Below, in pieces: positions 25,779 through 42,347 of a DNA stretch of 64,000 nt (its first letter is position 1; every line of letters begins with the position of its first letter). The notes beneath the pieces were generated by a model, which saw only the letters and a program-made list of their open reading frames with translations, was not told the DNA's origin and searched no databases. Source of the DNA: Vibrio parahaemolyticus (GTDB lineage: Bacteria > Pseudomonadota > Gammaproteobacteria > Enterobacterales > Vibrionaceae); contig NZ_UHIL01000001.1 in assembly GCF_900460535.1 (NCBI RefSeq), positions 744,001 through 808,000 of the forward strand, read 5' to 3'. Both the position numbers and the translations under genes were made by a program.

Positions 25779-26507
25779 ATGAAGGCAATCATTCCTAACT
25801 GGTCTGCACCTAAAAATGTCAAAGCCTTTGCTTCTACGCGAGTTGGTGGCTTTTCGACAGGCTCTTATCAAGGGTTAAATCTCGGTGCACACGTTGGGGA
25901 TGATGCTTCTATCGTAGCGAAGAATCGTCATTGGTTGGCGCAGCAAGCGAATATGCCAAGTGCGCCAATTTGGTTAAACCAAACTCATTCTACTGTCGTT
26001 GCCCATGCGAATGCTCCTACGTCAATAGTGCTTGATGCTGATGGCGTCTTCACATCGGCGAGTAATGTTGTGTGTTCTGCCATGACCGCTGATTGTTTGC
26101 CTATACTGCTGACGAATACTCAAGGTACTCAAGTAGCAGCTGTTCATGCTGGTTGGCGTGGTTTGGCAAATGGTATCGTTGAAAATGCTCTCGCATTATT
26201 TTCGGGTGATATGATGGCATGGTTAGGGCCTGCTATTGGTCCACAGGCGTTTGAAGTGGGCGAAGATGTTCTACAAGCGTTTGTCGATTTTGACTCAAAA
26301 GCTCAGCGCGCATTTACCCCTCGTAATGTGGAAGGTAAATGGCTTGCCAACATGTCGCAATTAGCGACGCAGCGTCTCAACAGGGCTGGCGTCTCGCAAG
26401 TTTTCGATTCCGGTTTGTGTACTTACCAAGATAAAGAGTCCTTTTATTCTTACCGCCGAGATGGTGTGACAGGAAGGCAAGCTACGTTTATCTGGATTGA
26501 AGAGTAA
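25779..26507 (+). CDS. pgeF: Purine nucleoside phosphorylase / laccase-domain protein PgeF (YfiH)
   Basis: A 242-residue protein of the multicopper-polyphenol-oxidase-like (DUF152) family. The zinc-binding triad is visible in LNQTHSTVV (His), MTADCLPIL (Cys) and VHAGWRGL (His). Family members phosphorolyse or deaminate purine nucleosides, and E. coli YfiH has been linked to peptidoglycan editing (removal of misincorporated serine), hence PgeF. It is coupled to rluD and lies before clpB, the same order as in E. coli. Confidence 0.93.
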   Translation: MKAIIPNWSAPKNVKAFASTRVGGFSTGSYQGLNLGAHVGDDASIVAKNRHWLAQQANMPSAPIWLNQTHSTVVAHANAPTSIVLDADGVFTSASNVVCSAMTADCLPILLTNTQGTQVAAVHAGWRGLANGIVENALALFSGDMMAWLGPAIGPQAFEVGEDVLQAFVDFDSKAQRAFTPRNVEGKWLANMSQLATQRLNRAGVSQVFDSGLCTYQDKESFYSYRRDGVTGRQATFIWIEE

Positions 26508-26576
26508 GCCCCATAAAGCTCAAAAGAGCTGAGATGCATAGTTCTATTTTTGCAAAGCTATCTTTATTTATTCACT

Positions 26577-26607
26577 CCCTTGAAATTCCCCCACTGAGTA
26601 TCCATCT
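26577..26607 (+). promoter_or_regulatory. Sigma-32-type heat-shock promoter of clpB
   Basis: CCCTTGAAA (26577-26585) matches the sigma-32 -35 element. After a 15-base spacer comes TCCATCT (26601-26607), a partial match to the CCCCATNT -10. It lies about 50 bases before the clpB ATG. Confidence 0.7.
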
Positions 26608-26654
26608 TTCTACTGTCAAAAGAATTCTCTTTAATCGAGGTTAGGAAGGTCGAT

Positions 26655-29228
26655 ATGCGTCTTGATAGATTTACCAGTAAGTTTCAAATCGCTATCTCTG
26701 ATGCTCAATCACTAGCGTTAGGGCGCGATCATCAGTACATCGAGCCAGTTCACTTAATGGTGGCTTTGCTTGATCAAAATGGCAGTCCAATTCGTCCATT
26801 GCTGACAATGCTGGACGTGGATGTAACTCATCTCCGCTCAAAGCTGGGCGAAATGCTTGATCGATTACCAAAGGTGAGTGGCATCGGTGGTGATGTGCAG
26901 CTTTCTAGCTCGATGGGGACTTTGTTCAATCTGTGTGACAAAGTGGCTCAAAAGCGTCAAGACTCCTACATCTCGTCCGAAGTCTTCTTGCTTGCGGCAT
27001 TAGAAGATCGCGGTCCTTTAGGGCAACTACTTAAAGAAGTGGGGCTCACCGAGCAAAAAGTGAGTCAAGCGATTGAAAAGATCAGAGGTGGTCAAAAGGT
27101 CAATGATCCAAATGCTGAAGAGCTACGTCAGGCTCTTGAAAAATTCACCATCGATTTAACTGAGCGAGCTGAGCAAGGCAAATTGGATCCTGTAATTGGT
27201 CGAGATGATGAAATTCGTCGCACGATTCAAGTATTGCAACGTCGCACCAAAAACAACCCAGTGATCATCGGTGAGCCTGGTGTGGGTAAAACCGCAATTG
27301 TGGAAGGCTTGGCGCAGCGAATTGTTAATAACGAAGTGCCAGAAGGTCTACGCGGTCGCCGTGTTCTATCACTGGATATGGGCGCACTTGTTGCTGGCGC
27401 GAAATACCGTGGTGAATTTGAAGAGCGTTTAAAATCAGTATTGAATGAACTTGCTAAAGAAGAAGGCAACGTCATCCTCTTCATTGATGAACTACACACT
27501 ATGGTCGGCGCTGGTAAAGGTGAAGGCTCAATGGATGCGGGCAACATGCTCAAACCAGCATTGGCTCGCGGCGAACTTCATTGTGTTGGTGCAACAACAT
27601 TGGATGAGTACCGTCAATACATCGAAAAGGATGCTGCATTAGAACGTCGTTTCCAAAAAGTGCTGGTGGATGAGCCGACAGTAGAAGATACGGTGGCTAT
27701 TCTTCGTGGTTTGAAAGAGCGTTATGAACTTCATCACCATGTAGAAATTACTGACCCAGCGATTGTTGCAGCGGCAAGTTTGTCGCACCGTTATATTTCG
27801 GACCGTCAGTTGCCAGATAAAGCCATTGACTTGATCGATGAAGCGGCTTCAAGCATTCGTCTACAAATCGATTCAAAACCAGAATCATTGGATAAGCTTG
27901 AGCGTAAAATCATCCAACTAAAAATTGAGCAACAAGCACTAAGTAACGAACACGATGAAGCGAGTGAAAAGCGTCTGCAAGCATTGAATGATGAGTTGAA
28001 TGAGAAAGAACGCGAATACGCAGAGTTAGAAGAGGTTTGGAATACAGAAAAAGCCGCACTTTCTGGTACTCAGCATATTAAATCTGAACTAGAGCAAGCT
28101 CGCATGGACATGGAGTTTGCGCGTCGTGCTGGTGATCTGAACCGAATGTCTGAGCTTCAATACGGCCGTATTCCGGAATTAGAGAAGCAACTAGACTTGG
28201 CGACTCAGGCTGAAATGCAAGAAATGACGCTGCTTCGCAATAAGGTAACAGATAACGAAATCGCAGAAGTGCTTTCTAAACAAACCGGTATTCCAGTATC
28301 TAAGATGCTAGACGCGGAGAAAGAGAAACTACTTCGCATGGAAGATGTGCTTCACAATCGTGTTGTAGGGCAAAGCGAAGCAGTTGCAGTGGTATCGAAC
28401 GCGATTCGTCGTAGCCGAGCTGGGCTTTCTGATCCAAACCGACCAATTGGTTCCTTCTTATTCTTAGGCCCAACTGGTGTCGGTAAAACGGAATTATGTA
28501 AGACACTCGCGAGCTTCATGTTCGACAGTGAAGATGCAATGGTACGTATCGACATGTCGGAGTTCATGGAGAAACACTCAGTGGCAAGATTAGTGGGTGC
28601 GCCTCCAGGTTACGTTGGTTACGAAGAGGGTGGTTATCTAACTGAAGCGGTTCGTCGTAAACCATACTCAGTGATCTTGTTGGATGAAGTAGAAAAAGCA
28701 CATCCAGATGTGTTCAATATTCTTCTGCAGGTGCTTGATGATGGCCGACTCACTGATGGACAAGGTCGTACGGTTGATTTTCGTAACACTGTCGTGATCA
28801 TGACATCAAACTTGGGTTCCTCTCGAATCCAAGAGAACTTCGCCACATTGGACTATCAAGGTATCAAGAGTGAAGTGATGGATGTGGTTAGCAAACACTT
28901 CCGCCCAGAGTTCTTGAACCGTGTTGACGAAATAGTGGTATTCCACCCACTTGGTCAAGAGCACATTAAGTCCATTGCTTCTATTCAATTAGAACGCTTG
29001 GCAAAACGACTAGAAGAAAAAGGGTATCAATTAGAGGTTTCTGATAAAGCACTCGACTTGATCGCCCAAGTCGGTTTCGACCCAGTATACGGTGCTCGTC
29101 CTTTAAAACGTGCAATTCAACAGAATGTCGAGAACCCATTAGCTAAATCCATTCTTGCTGGTGAAATAGTTCCAGACAAGAAAGTGCAGCTAATCGTTAC
29201 TAATGACCAAATTCTCGCTCATCAGTAA
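26655..29228 (+). CDS. clpB: ClpB protein disaggregase
   Basis: An 857-residue AAA+ hexamer that extracts proteins from aggregates with DnaK/DnaJ/GrpE. Domains in order: N domain (1-145), NBD1 with Walker A GEPGVGKT (about 205) and pore loop [12 protein letters not shown], a long coiled-coil M domain (about 405-530), and NBD2 with Walker A GPTGVGKT (about 604), pore loop [13 protein letters not shown] and the C-terminal small domain. Length equals E. coli ClpB. AGGAAGG precedes the ATG. The heat-shock promoter upstream fits its role. It is followed by a terminator and the rRNA operon, as in E. coli next to rrnG. Confidence 0.98.
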   Translation: MRLDRFTSKFQIAISDAQSLALGRDHQYIEPVHLMVALLDQNGSPIRPLLTMLDVDVTHLRSKLGEMLDRLPKVSGIGGDVQLSSSMGTLFNLCDKVAQKRQDSYISSEVFLLAALEDRGPLGQLLKEVGLTEQKVSQAIEKIRGGQKVNDPNAEELRQALEKFTIDLTERAEQGKLDPVIGRDDEIRRTIQVLQRRTKNNPVIIGEPGVGKTAIVEGLAQRIVNNEVPEGLRGRRVLSLDMGALVAGAKYRGEFEERLKSVLNELAKEEGNVILFIDELHTMVGAGKGEGSMDAGNMLKPALARGELHCVGATTLDEYRQYIEKDAALERRFQKVLVDEPTVEDTVAILRGLKERYELHHHVEITDPAIVAAASLSHRYISDRQLPDKAIDLIDEAASSIRLQIDSKPESLDKLERKIIQLKIEQQALSNEHDEASEKRLQALNDELNEKEREYAELEEVWNTEKAALSGTQHIKSELEQARMDMEFARRAGDLNRMSELQYGRIPELEKQLDLATQAEMQEMTLLRNKVTDNEIAEVLSKQTGIPVSKMLDAEKEKLLRMEDVLHNRVVGQSEAVAVVSNAIRRSRAGLSDPNRPIGSFLFLGPTGVGKTELCKTLASFMFDSEDAMVRIDMSEFMEKHSVARLVGAPPGYVGYEEGGYLTEAVRRKPYSVILLDEVEKAHPDVFNILLQVLDDGRLTDGQGRTVDFRNTVVIMTSNLGSSRIQENFATLDYQGIKSEVMDVVSKHFRPEFLNRVDEIVVFHPLGQEHIKSIASIQLERLAKRLEEKGYQLEVSDKALDLIAQVGFDPVYGARPLKRAIQQNVENPLAKSILAGEIVPDKKVQLIVTNDQILAHQ

Positions 29229-29265
29229 TTGCACTGACACAAAAAGTGAGATTAAAATCACATTT

Positions 29266-29287
29266 AAGGGGCTTTCGGGCCCCTTTT
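29266..29287 (+). terminator. clpB terminator
   Basis: AAGGGGC and GCCCCTT form the stem with a TTTCGG loop and a short T run, 38 bases past the clpB stop and before the rRNA promoters. Confidence 0.8.
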
Positions 29288-29362
29288 CTATGCGCTTTTA
29301 GTCCGTTTTGGATGTTTTCTATACGAATGAACTAAAAGGGAGAGTTTTTTTGAAAAATAGGC

Positions 29363-29390
29363 TTGTGTTCCTCAATGAACTCCCTATAAT
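29363..29390 (+). promoter_or_regulatory. rRNA operon promoter P1
   Basis: TTGTGT, a 16-base spacer and a perfect TATAAT are followed by the GC-rich discriminator GCGCCTCC, a hallmark of stringently controlled rRNA P1 promoters. An A/T-rich UP-like stretch (29347-29360) lies immediately upstream. Confidence 0.85.
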
Positions 29391-29488
29391 GCGCCTCCGT
29401 TGCCAAGGGAAAGCAAGTTAAGCGAAGCCTAGTCAACAAGGTCAGTGAGTTAAGAATTAACTCGCAGATAAATAACTTAAAAAAGTGT

Positions 29489-29516
29489 TTGACACGATAA
29501 GTTATCTAGCTAAAAT
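29489..29516 (+). promoter_or_regulatory. rRNA operon promoter P2
   Basis: A perfect -35 TTGACA, a 16-base spacer and TAAAAT, 126 bases downstream of P1. This is the usual tandem arrangement of gammaproteobacterial rRNA operons. Confidence 0.8.
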
Positions 29517-29523
29517 GGCCGTC

Positions 29524-29560
29524 CACTTTGAAGAGAACTTCAAAGTGTGCTCTTTAAAAA
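29524..29560 (+). promoter_or_regulatory. rRNA leader antitermination site (boxB and boxA)
   Basis: A perfect 10-bp hairpin, CACTTTGAAG / CTTCAAAGTG with AGAA loop (29524-29547), is followed at once by TGCTCTTTAAAAA (29548-29560), close to the boxA consensus TGCTCTTTAACAA. This nut-like site lets Nus factors make RNA polymerase resist Rho. A second boxA-like TGCTCTTTAA-type sequence, AGCTCTTTAACAA, occurs before 23S near 31619-31631. Confidence 0.8.
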
Positions 29561-29570
29561 TAAGAACCTA

Positions 29571-29603
29571 TCAATCTGTGTGGGCACTCGTTGATGATAA
29601 TCC
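29571..29603 (+). other. 16S rRNA processing stem, 5' arm
   Basis: The sequence beginning TCAATCTGTGTGGGCACTCG pairs with the segment ending in CCACACAGATTGA after 16S (about 31293-31323). The long stem that encloses 16S is the RNase III cleavage site in precursor rRNA. Confidence 0.75.
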
Positions 29604-29732
29604 AATTAGATACTTCGGTATCAAATTAGGTTTCAATGATACGAAGTGACCATTGAATCTTCGGATTCAGCACAGTCAATTCAAACATTACTTTATGTAA
29701 TGTTCAGTATTCATTGAGCCGAACAAAATCTT

Positions 29733-31285
<1,553 letters not shown>

Positions 31286-31382
31286 AACGATGATTACTCA
31301 CGATGAGTGTCCACACAGATTGATATGGTTTAAATTCAGAGCAAAAAGTTGGTTCTGCATAAAGTGCTGAAGCAATTTATGT

Positions 31383-31458
31383 GGGGCTATAGCTCAGCTG
31401 GGAGAGCGCTTCGCTGGCAGCGAAGAGGTCATCGGTTCGATCCCGATTAGCTCCACCA
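31383..31458 (+). tRNA. tRNA-Ala (anticodon GGC)
   Basis: A 76-base cloverleaf in the 16S-23S spacer with encoded CCA. The anticodon loop is CTGGCAG on a CTTCG/CGAAG stem, so the anticodon is GGC. The acceptor stem GGGGCTA/TAGCTCC contains the G3-U70 pair, the main alanine identity element. Confidence 0.96.
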
Positions 31459-31470
31459 CTGACTTCCTAT

Positions 31471-31546
31471 GTCCCGTTCGTCTAGAGGCCTAGGACACCG
31501 CCCTTTCACGGCGGTAACAGGGGTTCGACTCCCCTACGGGATACCA
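31471..31546 (+). tRNA. tRNA-Glu (anticodon TTC)
   Basis: A 76-base cloverleaf in the 16S-23S spacer with encoded CCA. The anticodon loop CTTTCAC on a CCGCC/GGCGG stem gives anticodon TTC. It begins 12 bases after tRNA-Ala. Confidence 0.96.
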
Positions 31547-31826
31547 TCTTTAAGCACATTTTTTTTGATAAGAAAGTATTAAGTGTTCTTAAAAATGGTT
31601 ACTTCATTAGAAGTGATTAGCTCTTTAACAATTTGGAAAGCTGACAAAACAACAATTTATTGTTGTTTGTAAAGTTCTCAATGTTTGTCTTTAAGACAAA
31701 CACCAAAATAACACATTCAAGTGTTCTTGGAATTTGAGTCCGGCAAAATCGAGTCTGCATCATGTATAAAAATTGCAGACAACTTTGGTGACTTGTTCAT
31801 CAACTCGAAACTCCTTCGGGTTGTAT

Positions 31827-34716
<2,890 letters not shown>

Positions 34717-34806
34717 TACAACACCCAAGGGGTTTTGATGGACTCGAAGCAAGAACAGAATTGAATGTGTAGAGAACACAAAAACAGCTTTCCGAATTAA
34801 AGAATT

Positions 34807-34926
34807 TGCTTGGCGACCATAGCGTTTTGGACCCACCTGACTCCATTCCGAACTCAGAAGTGAAACGAAATAGCGCCGATGGTAGTGTGGGGTTTCCCCA
34901 TGTGAGAGTAGGACATCGCCAGGCTT
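34807..34926 (+). rRNA. rrf: 5S ribosomal RNA
   Basis: A 120-base 5S gene, from TGCTTGGCGACCATAGCG to CATCGCCAGGCTT. The terminal arms TGCTTGGCG and CGCCAGGC pair. It lies 90 bases after 23S. Confidence 0.96.
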
Positions 34927-34954
34927 TAAATTTAGACTTAGGTCTAACCAGTGC

Positions 34955-35031
34955 GGAGCGGTAGTTCAGTTGGTTAGAATACCGGCCTGTCACGCCGGGG
35001 GTCGCGGGTTCGAGTCCCGTCCGCTCCGCCA
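34955..35031 (+). tRNA. tRNA-Asp (anticodon GTC)
   Basis: A 77-base cloverleaf distal to 5S with encoded CCA. The loop CTGTCAC on a CCGGC/GCCGG stem gives anticodon GTC. Its acceptor stem is GGAGCGG/CCGCTCC. Confidence 0.96.
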
Positions 35032-35066
35032 CTTATTCGAGAGTCGTCTCATTAAACACGAACTAC

Positions 35067-35143
<77 letters not shown>

Positions 35144-35148
35144 TATTT

Positions 35149-35179
35149 AAAGCCTCAGTCGAAAGACTGGGGCTTTTTT
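35149..35179 (+). terminator. rRNA operon terminator
   Basis: AAAGCCTCAGTC and GACTGGGGCTTT form a stem (with a G-T pair) around a GAAA tetraloop, followed by a T run, 6 bases past tRNA-Trp. Confidence 0.9.
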
Positions 35180-35501
35180 ACGTTTGTAAAATGGCAAAAT
35201 TTATTCTTTGTGAACTCAAGTTCCCAAATAGGCGATTATAGGCGCGTAGCTAATGGTAGCTAAGTCTGAACTGCCCTATCTACTTTCCCTATATAAAGAA
35301 CAGCAGATTTCCAGCGGGATTGATATCTAGCCGCTAGTGATCCCTTGTCGTTGAATGTCACTGATTGGAATCTCAAGCTCTTGTTGATATTTATTAGCGT
35401 TTTTCTGGGTATTTTTAAGAACGCGTCTAGTTGTTGTTGGGATGATTAGCGTTGTTGTTCCTGTTATCATCTTAGGACAATACAAATATAGGATTAACCT
35501 T
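35180..35501. other. Intergenic stretch after the rRNA operon
   Basis: About 320 bases with no supported gene. An in-frame extension of the next gene back to 35442 has no ribosome binding site and no family support. A promoter for the DUF1904 gene must lie here, but I see no clear element or repeat. Confidence 0.4.
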
Positions 35502-35834
35502 ATGCCACATCTACGATTTCGCGCTGTAGAACCTCAAGCCGTACAAGCTTTGTCAAAGCCACTGACTGACGAGCTCCAGCCACTAATGAATAGTCCACGA
35601 GAAGATTTTACTTTTGAGTACATCTACACAACTTTCTTTAGTGAGGGCGAGGTAAGTCCTGCTTATCCTTTTGTTGAAGTTTTGTGGTTTGATCGAGGAC
35701 AAGAGACCCAAGACAAGGTGGCGAAAGTAATTACACAACAAGTTCGTGGTGTAGTCGGTGAAGATATTGATGTCGCAGTCATTTTTTCTGCACTATCGCC
35801 AAATGCCTACTATGATAATGGTGAACATTACTAA
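35502..35834 (+). CDS. DUF1904 family protein
   Basis: A 110-residue cytoplasmic protein whose sequence (MPHLRFRAVEPQAVQALS, a central FTFEYIYTTFF strand, VEVLWFDRGQETQDKVAKVI and a C-terminal DVAVIFSAL strand) matches the small tautomerase-like DUF1904 family of about 110 residues. The start at 35502 fits the family N-terminus MPH; the retained Pro2 would be the catalytic position if it is a true tautomerase. No function is established. mepA starts 9 bases after its stop, so the two genes are probably co-transcribed. Confidence 0.8.
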   Translation: MPHLRFRAVEPQAVQALSKPLTDELQPLMNSPREDFTFEYIYTTFFSEGEVSPAYPFVEVLWFDRGQETQDKVAKVITQQVRGVVGEDIDVAVIFSALSPNAYYDNGEHY

Positions 35835-35843
35835 AGGGGATGT

Positions 35844-36683
35844 ATGATGCGGCTGAGTCTTTCTTTTTATTTCAGTTTATTTGTCTCAGCTCCTCTTTAT
35901 GCTACGCCATGGGAGCAAGTTAGTGCTCCCACTCATAATATGTCCTCTTCTATTGGTAGTTACGCGAACGGCTGCTTAGATGGGGCCTCCCCCCTGCCTT
36001 TAGAAGGTACAGGTTATCAAGTGTTACGTAGTCGAACGAATCGCTACTATGGGCACCCTAACACTATAGATTTTGTTGAAAGCCTAGCTTTAAAGGCGAA
36101 TCAAAAGTTAAAAACTACTTTACTAATTGGCGACCTTTCTTTACCTCGTGGCGGCCGTTTTTCATCTGGTCATTCAAGCCATCAAACGGGGCTGGATATT
36201 GATATCTGGTTGCGTTTAGCTGATTCTCCTCTCTCCTATAACGAACTTCAATTGCCGAAACCGATGAGTGTGGTTGATCTGCAAGATTACTCGATATTAA
36301 ATCATCGATGGGATAAGAGGCATTTTGAACTCATCCGTTATGCTGCTAAGAGCGATGAGGTGGCTCGTATCTTTGTTCACCCTGTTATCAAGGAGCAACT
36401 GTGTGCTCAGGAAGGGGGAAAAGATCGTTCTTGGCTACGTAAAGTTCGTCCTTGGTGGGGGCATCATTATCATTTTCATGTGCGCTTATCATGCCCTGAC
36501 TCAAGCTCTAATTGTGTCGATCAAGCACCTCCTCCTTCTGGTGATGGGTGTGGTTCGGAGTTAGCGAGTTGGAAGCCAAAAGCAGTTGTCCCTGTGAAGC
36601 TCCAGCCAGCAAAAGTAGCGGCTAAACCTAAAAAGAAAAAAGCGATTCCACCGCAATGTCAGCCACTTATCGTCAGTAAATAA
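35844..36683 (+). CDS. mepA: Penicillin-insensitive murein endopeptidase
   Basis: A 279-residue periplasmic LAS-family zinc metallopeptidase that cuts D-Ala-mDAP cross-links. A signal peptide ends near LYATP (about 21). Conserved motifs are GDLSLPRGGRFSSGHSSHQTG with LDIDIWLR (zinc His and Asp) and WWGHHYHFHVRLSCP (catalytic and zinc His). Multiple cysteines (for example CLDG, CAQEG, CPDSSSNCVD, CGSE) match the disulfides of E. coli MepA. A Lys/Pro-rich C-terminal tail (about 245-279) is a variable extension. A tandem ATG at 35847 is an alternative start. AAGGGG precedes the start. Confidence 0.95.
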   Translation: MMRLSLSFYFSLFVSAPLYATPWEQVSAPTHNMSSSIGSYANGCLDGASPLPLEGTGYQVLRSRTNRYYGHPNTIDFVESLALKANQKLKTTLLIGDLSLPRGGRFSSGHSSHQTGLDIDIWLRLADSPLSYNELQLPKPMSVVDLQDYSILNHRWDKRHFELIRYAAKSDEVARIFVHPVIKEQLCAQEGGKDRSWLRKVRPWWGHHYHFHVRLSCPDSSSNCVDQAPPPSGDGCGSELASWKPKAVVPVKLQPAKVAAKPKKKKAIPPQCQPLIVSK

Positions 36684-37003
36684 CGTCTCATCTTTGTTTT
36701 TGTTTCGGCTCAGGTATCTCTTTTATGAAACTGGAGAAACATCATACTTTTGTCTACAGTGAATAATACCAATACAAAAACTAACCCAACTCGTTTGGGT
36801 GACATATTATAGAAATCTTAAATAAACAATGGGTTGTATGTATTGTTGAGTGGTAACGACTCTGTTTTGAAAGATCTTTCGTCACGATACTCTGATTTCT
36901 GAACAATATGTCTGTCGGTTGGTAAGCAAAATTGGCAACGCAGACAAGGTATTGAGGCGGGGTTGTGGAGTGACCTGCCGTAGAATGAATCAAGGACAAA
37001 ACC
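36684..37003. other. Intergenic stretch between mepA and the 102-residue protein gene
   Basis: About 320 bases. It holds a short hairpin (ACCCAA...TTTGGGT, 36783-36799) without a T tract and an isolated TGAGTGGT at 36847. No gene, RNA or terminator is clearly supported. The minus-strand frame here lacks any ribosome binding site. Confidence 0.35.
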
Positions 37004-37312
37004 ATGACTATGATTTGTGCAAAAGAATTTGCAGAGTGGTTAAGACACAGATTTAGCAGTGATCCCAAGGGAGTCTTATTGACTCGTGAAGATGTTAATC
37101 ACCTGACGGGACGTCAGCGTCTCGATCCGGGATTTGTTAATGATGTGCATTACGAGCTAATGCAATATGGAATGGCTTTCGTTACAGATACGAGCAGGGA
37201 AAACTTCTATTTAATTCCTGTATCTCAAGCTGAAAATTGGCGTGAAAGGCTCGAGTATCACTTTGAGAAAGAGTTGTTTTGCAATATCTATCCAATCGAA
37301 AAATCAGGATAA
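37004..37312 (+). CDS. Small cytoplasmic protein of unknown function
   Basis: A 102-residue protein with no signal peptide or membrane segment and a normal mix of residues (FAEWLRHRFSSDPKGVLLTREDVNHLTGRQRLDPGFVNDVHYELMQYGMAFV). The DPGFVNDVHYELMQYG section resembles a winged-helix recognition region, but I do not recognise the family. AAGGAC lies 7 bases before the ATG. It is followed by a strong bidirectional terminator shared with yfhL. Coding looks real; function unknown. Confidence 0.65.
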   Translation: MTMICAKEFAEWLRHRFSSDPKGVLLTREDVNHLTGRQRLDPGFVNDVHYELMQYGMAFVTDTSRENFYLIPVSQAENWRERLEYHFEKELFCNIYPIEKSG

Positions 37313-37314
37313 AA

Positions 37315-37347
37315 AAAGGTTCAACTTTGTTCGCAAAGTTGAACCTC
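37315..37347. terminator. Bidirectional terminator between the 102-residue protein gene and yfhL
   Basis: A perfect 13-bp stem AGGTTCAACTTTG / CAAAGTTGAACCT with a TTCG tetraloop. On the minus strand it is followed by a run of seven Ts, on the plus strand by CATTTTATTT. Confidence 0.92.
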
Positions 37348-37354
37348 ATTTTAT

Positions 37355-39012
<1,658 letters not shown>

Positions 39013-39126
39013 TGCTCAATTCTCTTTTATCTGATCACAAGTCAGGCCAATTCCACCTTATGGAAATGGGGCGCAAATTTTACGTCAAAATGTGAACTGT
39101 GACTAGGAGAATTGTGCTTTAGATGA

Positions 39127-39156
39127 ACAAACGCCCTACAAAAAGTGAGGGCGTAT
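39127..39156 (-). terminator. rdgC terminator
   Basis: On the minus strand ACGCCCT and AGGGCGT form the core of a stem enclosing CACTTTTTGT, followed by TTTGTT. It lies about 22 bases past the rdgC stop. Confidence 0.7.
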
Positions 39157-39177
39157 TTATTAAAAAGTAGGGTTATC

Positions 39178-40101
<924 letters not shown>

Positions 40102-40216
40102 CTAGGCTTGATGACAAGGGAGTAATCATAGGGAATTTTTGAGCTGATGTCTTAATAGAAATGAAAAATATCAGGATGAACCCCAAAAGAAAGTTATATG
40201 AAAATTTGTTTTCAAA

Positions 40217-40236
40217 GGTCACAAAAGTGTCATAAT
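40217..40236 (+). promoter_or_regulatory. Pho box at the phoB promoter
   Basis: GGTCACA and TGTCATA repeat with an 11-base offset separated by AAAG-type filler, close to the PhoB half-site consensus CTGTCAT. A -10-like GATAAT follows at 40244-40249, so the Pho box replaces the -35, the usual form for PhoB-activated promoters. PhoB autoregulation is implied. Confidence 0.75.
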
Positions 40237-40318
40237 TGGTAGTGATAATGCTTATGCATCGAGGGGCGCGCTTTGTCTCTTAAATTCATTAGCTCAACAA
40301 ACATAAGGTTACTCAATT

Positions 40319-41008
40319 ATGTCTAGAAGGATTCTGGTTGTTGAAGACGAAGCTCCAATTCGTGAAATGCTTTGCTTCGTGCTTGAACAAAAAGGTTACC
40401 AGGCGGTAGAGGCGGAAGATTACGATACTGCTGTAACCAAACTGGCTGAACCCTTCCCTGATTTAGTATTACTGGATTGGATGTTACCTGGCGGTAGTGG
40501 CATTAACTTTATCAAACACATGAAACGTGAAGAGCTTACACGCAACATTCCTGTTGTGATGCTGACTGCTCGCGGTGAAGAAGAAGATAAAGTTCGCGGT
40601 TTAGAGGTTGGTGCAGATGACTACATTACCAAACCGTTTTCTCCTAAAGAGTTAGTTGCTCGCCTTAAAGCGGTTATTCGCCGTGTTACGCCGACCGCAT
40701 TAGAAGATGTGATTGATGTTCAAGGTCTCAAACTCGATCCTGTTTCTCACCGTGTTACTGCGAATGATGAAGCGGTTGATATGGGGCCTACCGAGTTCAA
40801 GATGCTGCACTTCTTTATGACCCATCAAGAGCGTGTTTACAGCCGTGAGCAGCTGCTAAATAACGTGTGGGGCACCAATGTTTATGTTGAAGACCGTACT
40901 GTTGACGTTCATATCCGTCGTCTTCGTAAAGCACTGGAAGCTGCCGGTCACGACAAACTGATTCAAACCGTTCGTGGCGCTGGTTACCGCTTCTCAACAA
41001 AGGCTTAG
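40319..41008 (+). CDS. phoB: Phosphate regulon response regulator PhoB
   Basis: A 229-residue OmpR-type regulator. The receiver domain (1-125) has acidic residues Glu9/Asp10/Glu11, phospho-acceptor Asp53 (LLDWMLPG) and Lys105 region [10 protein letters not shown]. The winged-helix domain (about 130-229) has [15 protein letters not shown] and RGAGYRFS. It activates Pho-box promoters when phosphate is scarce. phoR follows after 40 bases and pstS overlaps phoR. Pho boxes upstream and in the ppk1/pstC region show the local targets. Confidence 0.97.
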   Translation: MSRRILVVEDEAPIREMLCFVLEQKGYQAVEAEDYDTAVTKLAEPFPDLVLLDWMLPGGSGINFIKHMKREELTRNIPVVMLTARGEEEDKVRGLEVGADDYITKPFSPKELVARLKAVIRRVTPTALEDVIDVQGLKLDPVSHRVTANDEAVDMGPTEFKMLHFFMTHQERVYSREQLLNNVWGTNVYVEDRTVDVHIRRLRKALEAAGHDKLIQTVRGAGYRFSTKA

Positions 41009-41048
41009 ATTTTTACGCAGCTTATCAATGCCATTTCTGGAGTAATGA

Positions 41049-42347
41049 GTGGTTGAAAGATTAACGTGGAAAAAGCTGGCCTGGGAGCTGGCTTTTTTTT
41101 ACACCCCTTGGGTGATAGTGGGGTGGATATTCGGTTATATGCCGTGGTTGCTTTTGGCTGCCACGGCTTTGCAGCTTGTGTGGCATTTGCATAACCAAGT
41201 GCGCTTGTCTTCTTGGTTATGGGATGAAAAACGCCTGACTCCGCCGTCTGGCAGTGGTAACTGGGAGTCTCTCTTTAACGGTCTCTATCGTTTGCAACAG
41301 CGTCAACGTCGTAAACGCAAAGAGCTCACCAATCTGATCCGTCGCTTTAGAAACGGTGCCGAATCACTGCCCGATGCCGTCGTAGTATTTCGCGCGGAAG
41401 GCAACATTGTTTGGTGTAACCGATTAGCTCAACACCTGTTAGGCTTCCATTGGCCAGAAGATTCCGGTCAACCTATCTCGAACCTGATTCGAACTCCAGA
41501 TTTCATCAAGTACCTCAATAAAAAAGATTTCTCTGAACCGCTAGAAATGCGCTCGCCGTTGAATGTCGAACGTATGTTAGAACTGCGTATCGTGCCTTAC
41601 ACTGAAGGTGAACACCTGATGGTGGTGCGTGACGTGAGCCAACTTAAGCAACTTGAAGGAATGCGTCGTAACTTCTTCGCCAACGTTTCTCATGAGCTAC
41701 GCACTCCGATGACCGTACTACAAGGTTATCTGGAGATGACGGAAGACCCAGATATGATCGTCGGCCCGATGTGGACTAAAGCGCATGGGGTGATGACGGA
41801 GCAGCTTAACCGCATGAACAGCTTAGTGAATCAACTTCTTACCTTATCTAAGATTGAAGCCGCGCCGATGCATGAGTTGGAAGATGTCGTTAATGTGCCA
41901 GCAATGCTTGAAGTATTAGAGAAAGAAGCGATCAGCTTAAGTGGTGATGACCAACATAAACTCACGTTTGATGTCGATACTAGCCTTCGCGTGCTTGGAG
42001 ATGATGACCAATTGCGCAGCGCGATCTCCAACCTTGTTTACAACGCAGTGAAGTACACTCCTCCGGGAGCCAATATTCATGTTCGTTGGTACCAAACCGC
42101 ACAAGGTGCGTGCCTTGAAGTTGAAGACAGTGGTGATGGCATTGAGCCACAGCACTTGCATCGACTGACTGAGCGTTTCTACCGAGTTGATAAAGCACGT
42201 TCACGCGATACGGGTGGCAGTGGTTTAGGGTTGGCAATTGTGAAACATGCGTTGAGCCATCATGACTCACACCTGGAAATTCAAAGTGAAGTCGGTGTAG
42301 GAAGCAAGTTCTCGTTCGTACTTCCAAGTCGTTTGGTGGTGAAATAA
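41049..42347 (+). CDS. phoR: Phosphate regulon sensor histidine kinase PhoR
   Basis: A 432-residue kinase with two closely spaced N-terminal membrane helices (about 13-46), a charged linker (RQRRKRKE), a PAS domain (about 98-195), a HisKA helix with His215 in [19 protein letters not shown] and a HATPase domain ending in [15 protein letters not shown]. Like E. coli PhoR it lacks a large periplasmic sensor and reads phosphate through PstSCAB-PhoU. The GTG start has GGAG 6 bases upstream. The stop codon overlaps the pstS ATG. Confidence 0.96.
   Translation: MVERLTWKKLAWELAFFYTPWVIVGWIFGYMPWLLLAATALQLVWHLHNQVRLSSWLWDEKRLTPPSGSGNWESLFNGLYRLQQRQRRKRKELTNLIRRFRNGAESLPDAVVVFRAEGNIVWCNRLAQHLLGFHWPEDSGQPISNLIRTPDFIKYLNKKDFSEPLEMRSPLNVERMLELRIVPYTEGEHLMVVRDVSQLKQLEGMRRNFFANVSHELRTPMTVLQGYLEMTEDPDMIVGPMWTKAHGVMTEQLNRMNSLVNQLLTLSKIEAAPMHELEDVVNVPAMLEVLEKEAISLSGDDQHKLTFDVDTSLRVLGDDDQLRSAISNLVYNAVKYTPPGANIHVRWYQTAQGACLEVEDSGDGIEPQHLHRLTERFYRVDKARSRDTGGSGLGLAIVKHALSHHDSHLEIQSEVGVGSKFSFVLPSRLVVK

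Noticed and set aside
36847..36854. Isolated TGAGTGGT, identical to the LytTR half-site
   Set aside because: No second copy at 20-21 bases; a single 8-mer is expected about twice by chance in 64 kb on both strands.
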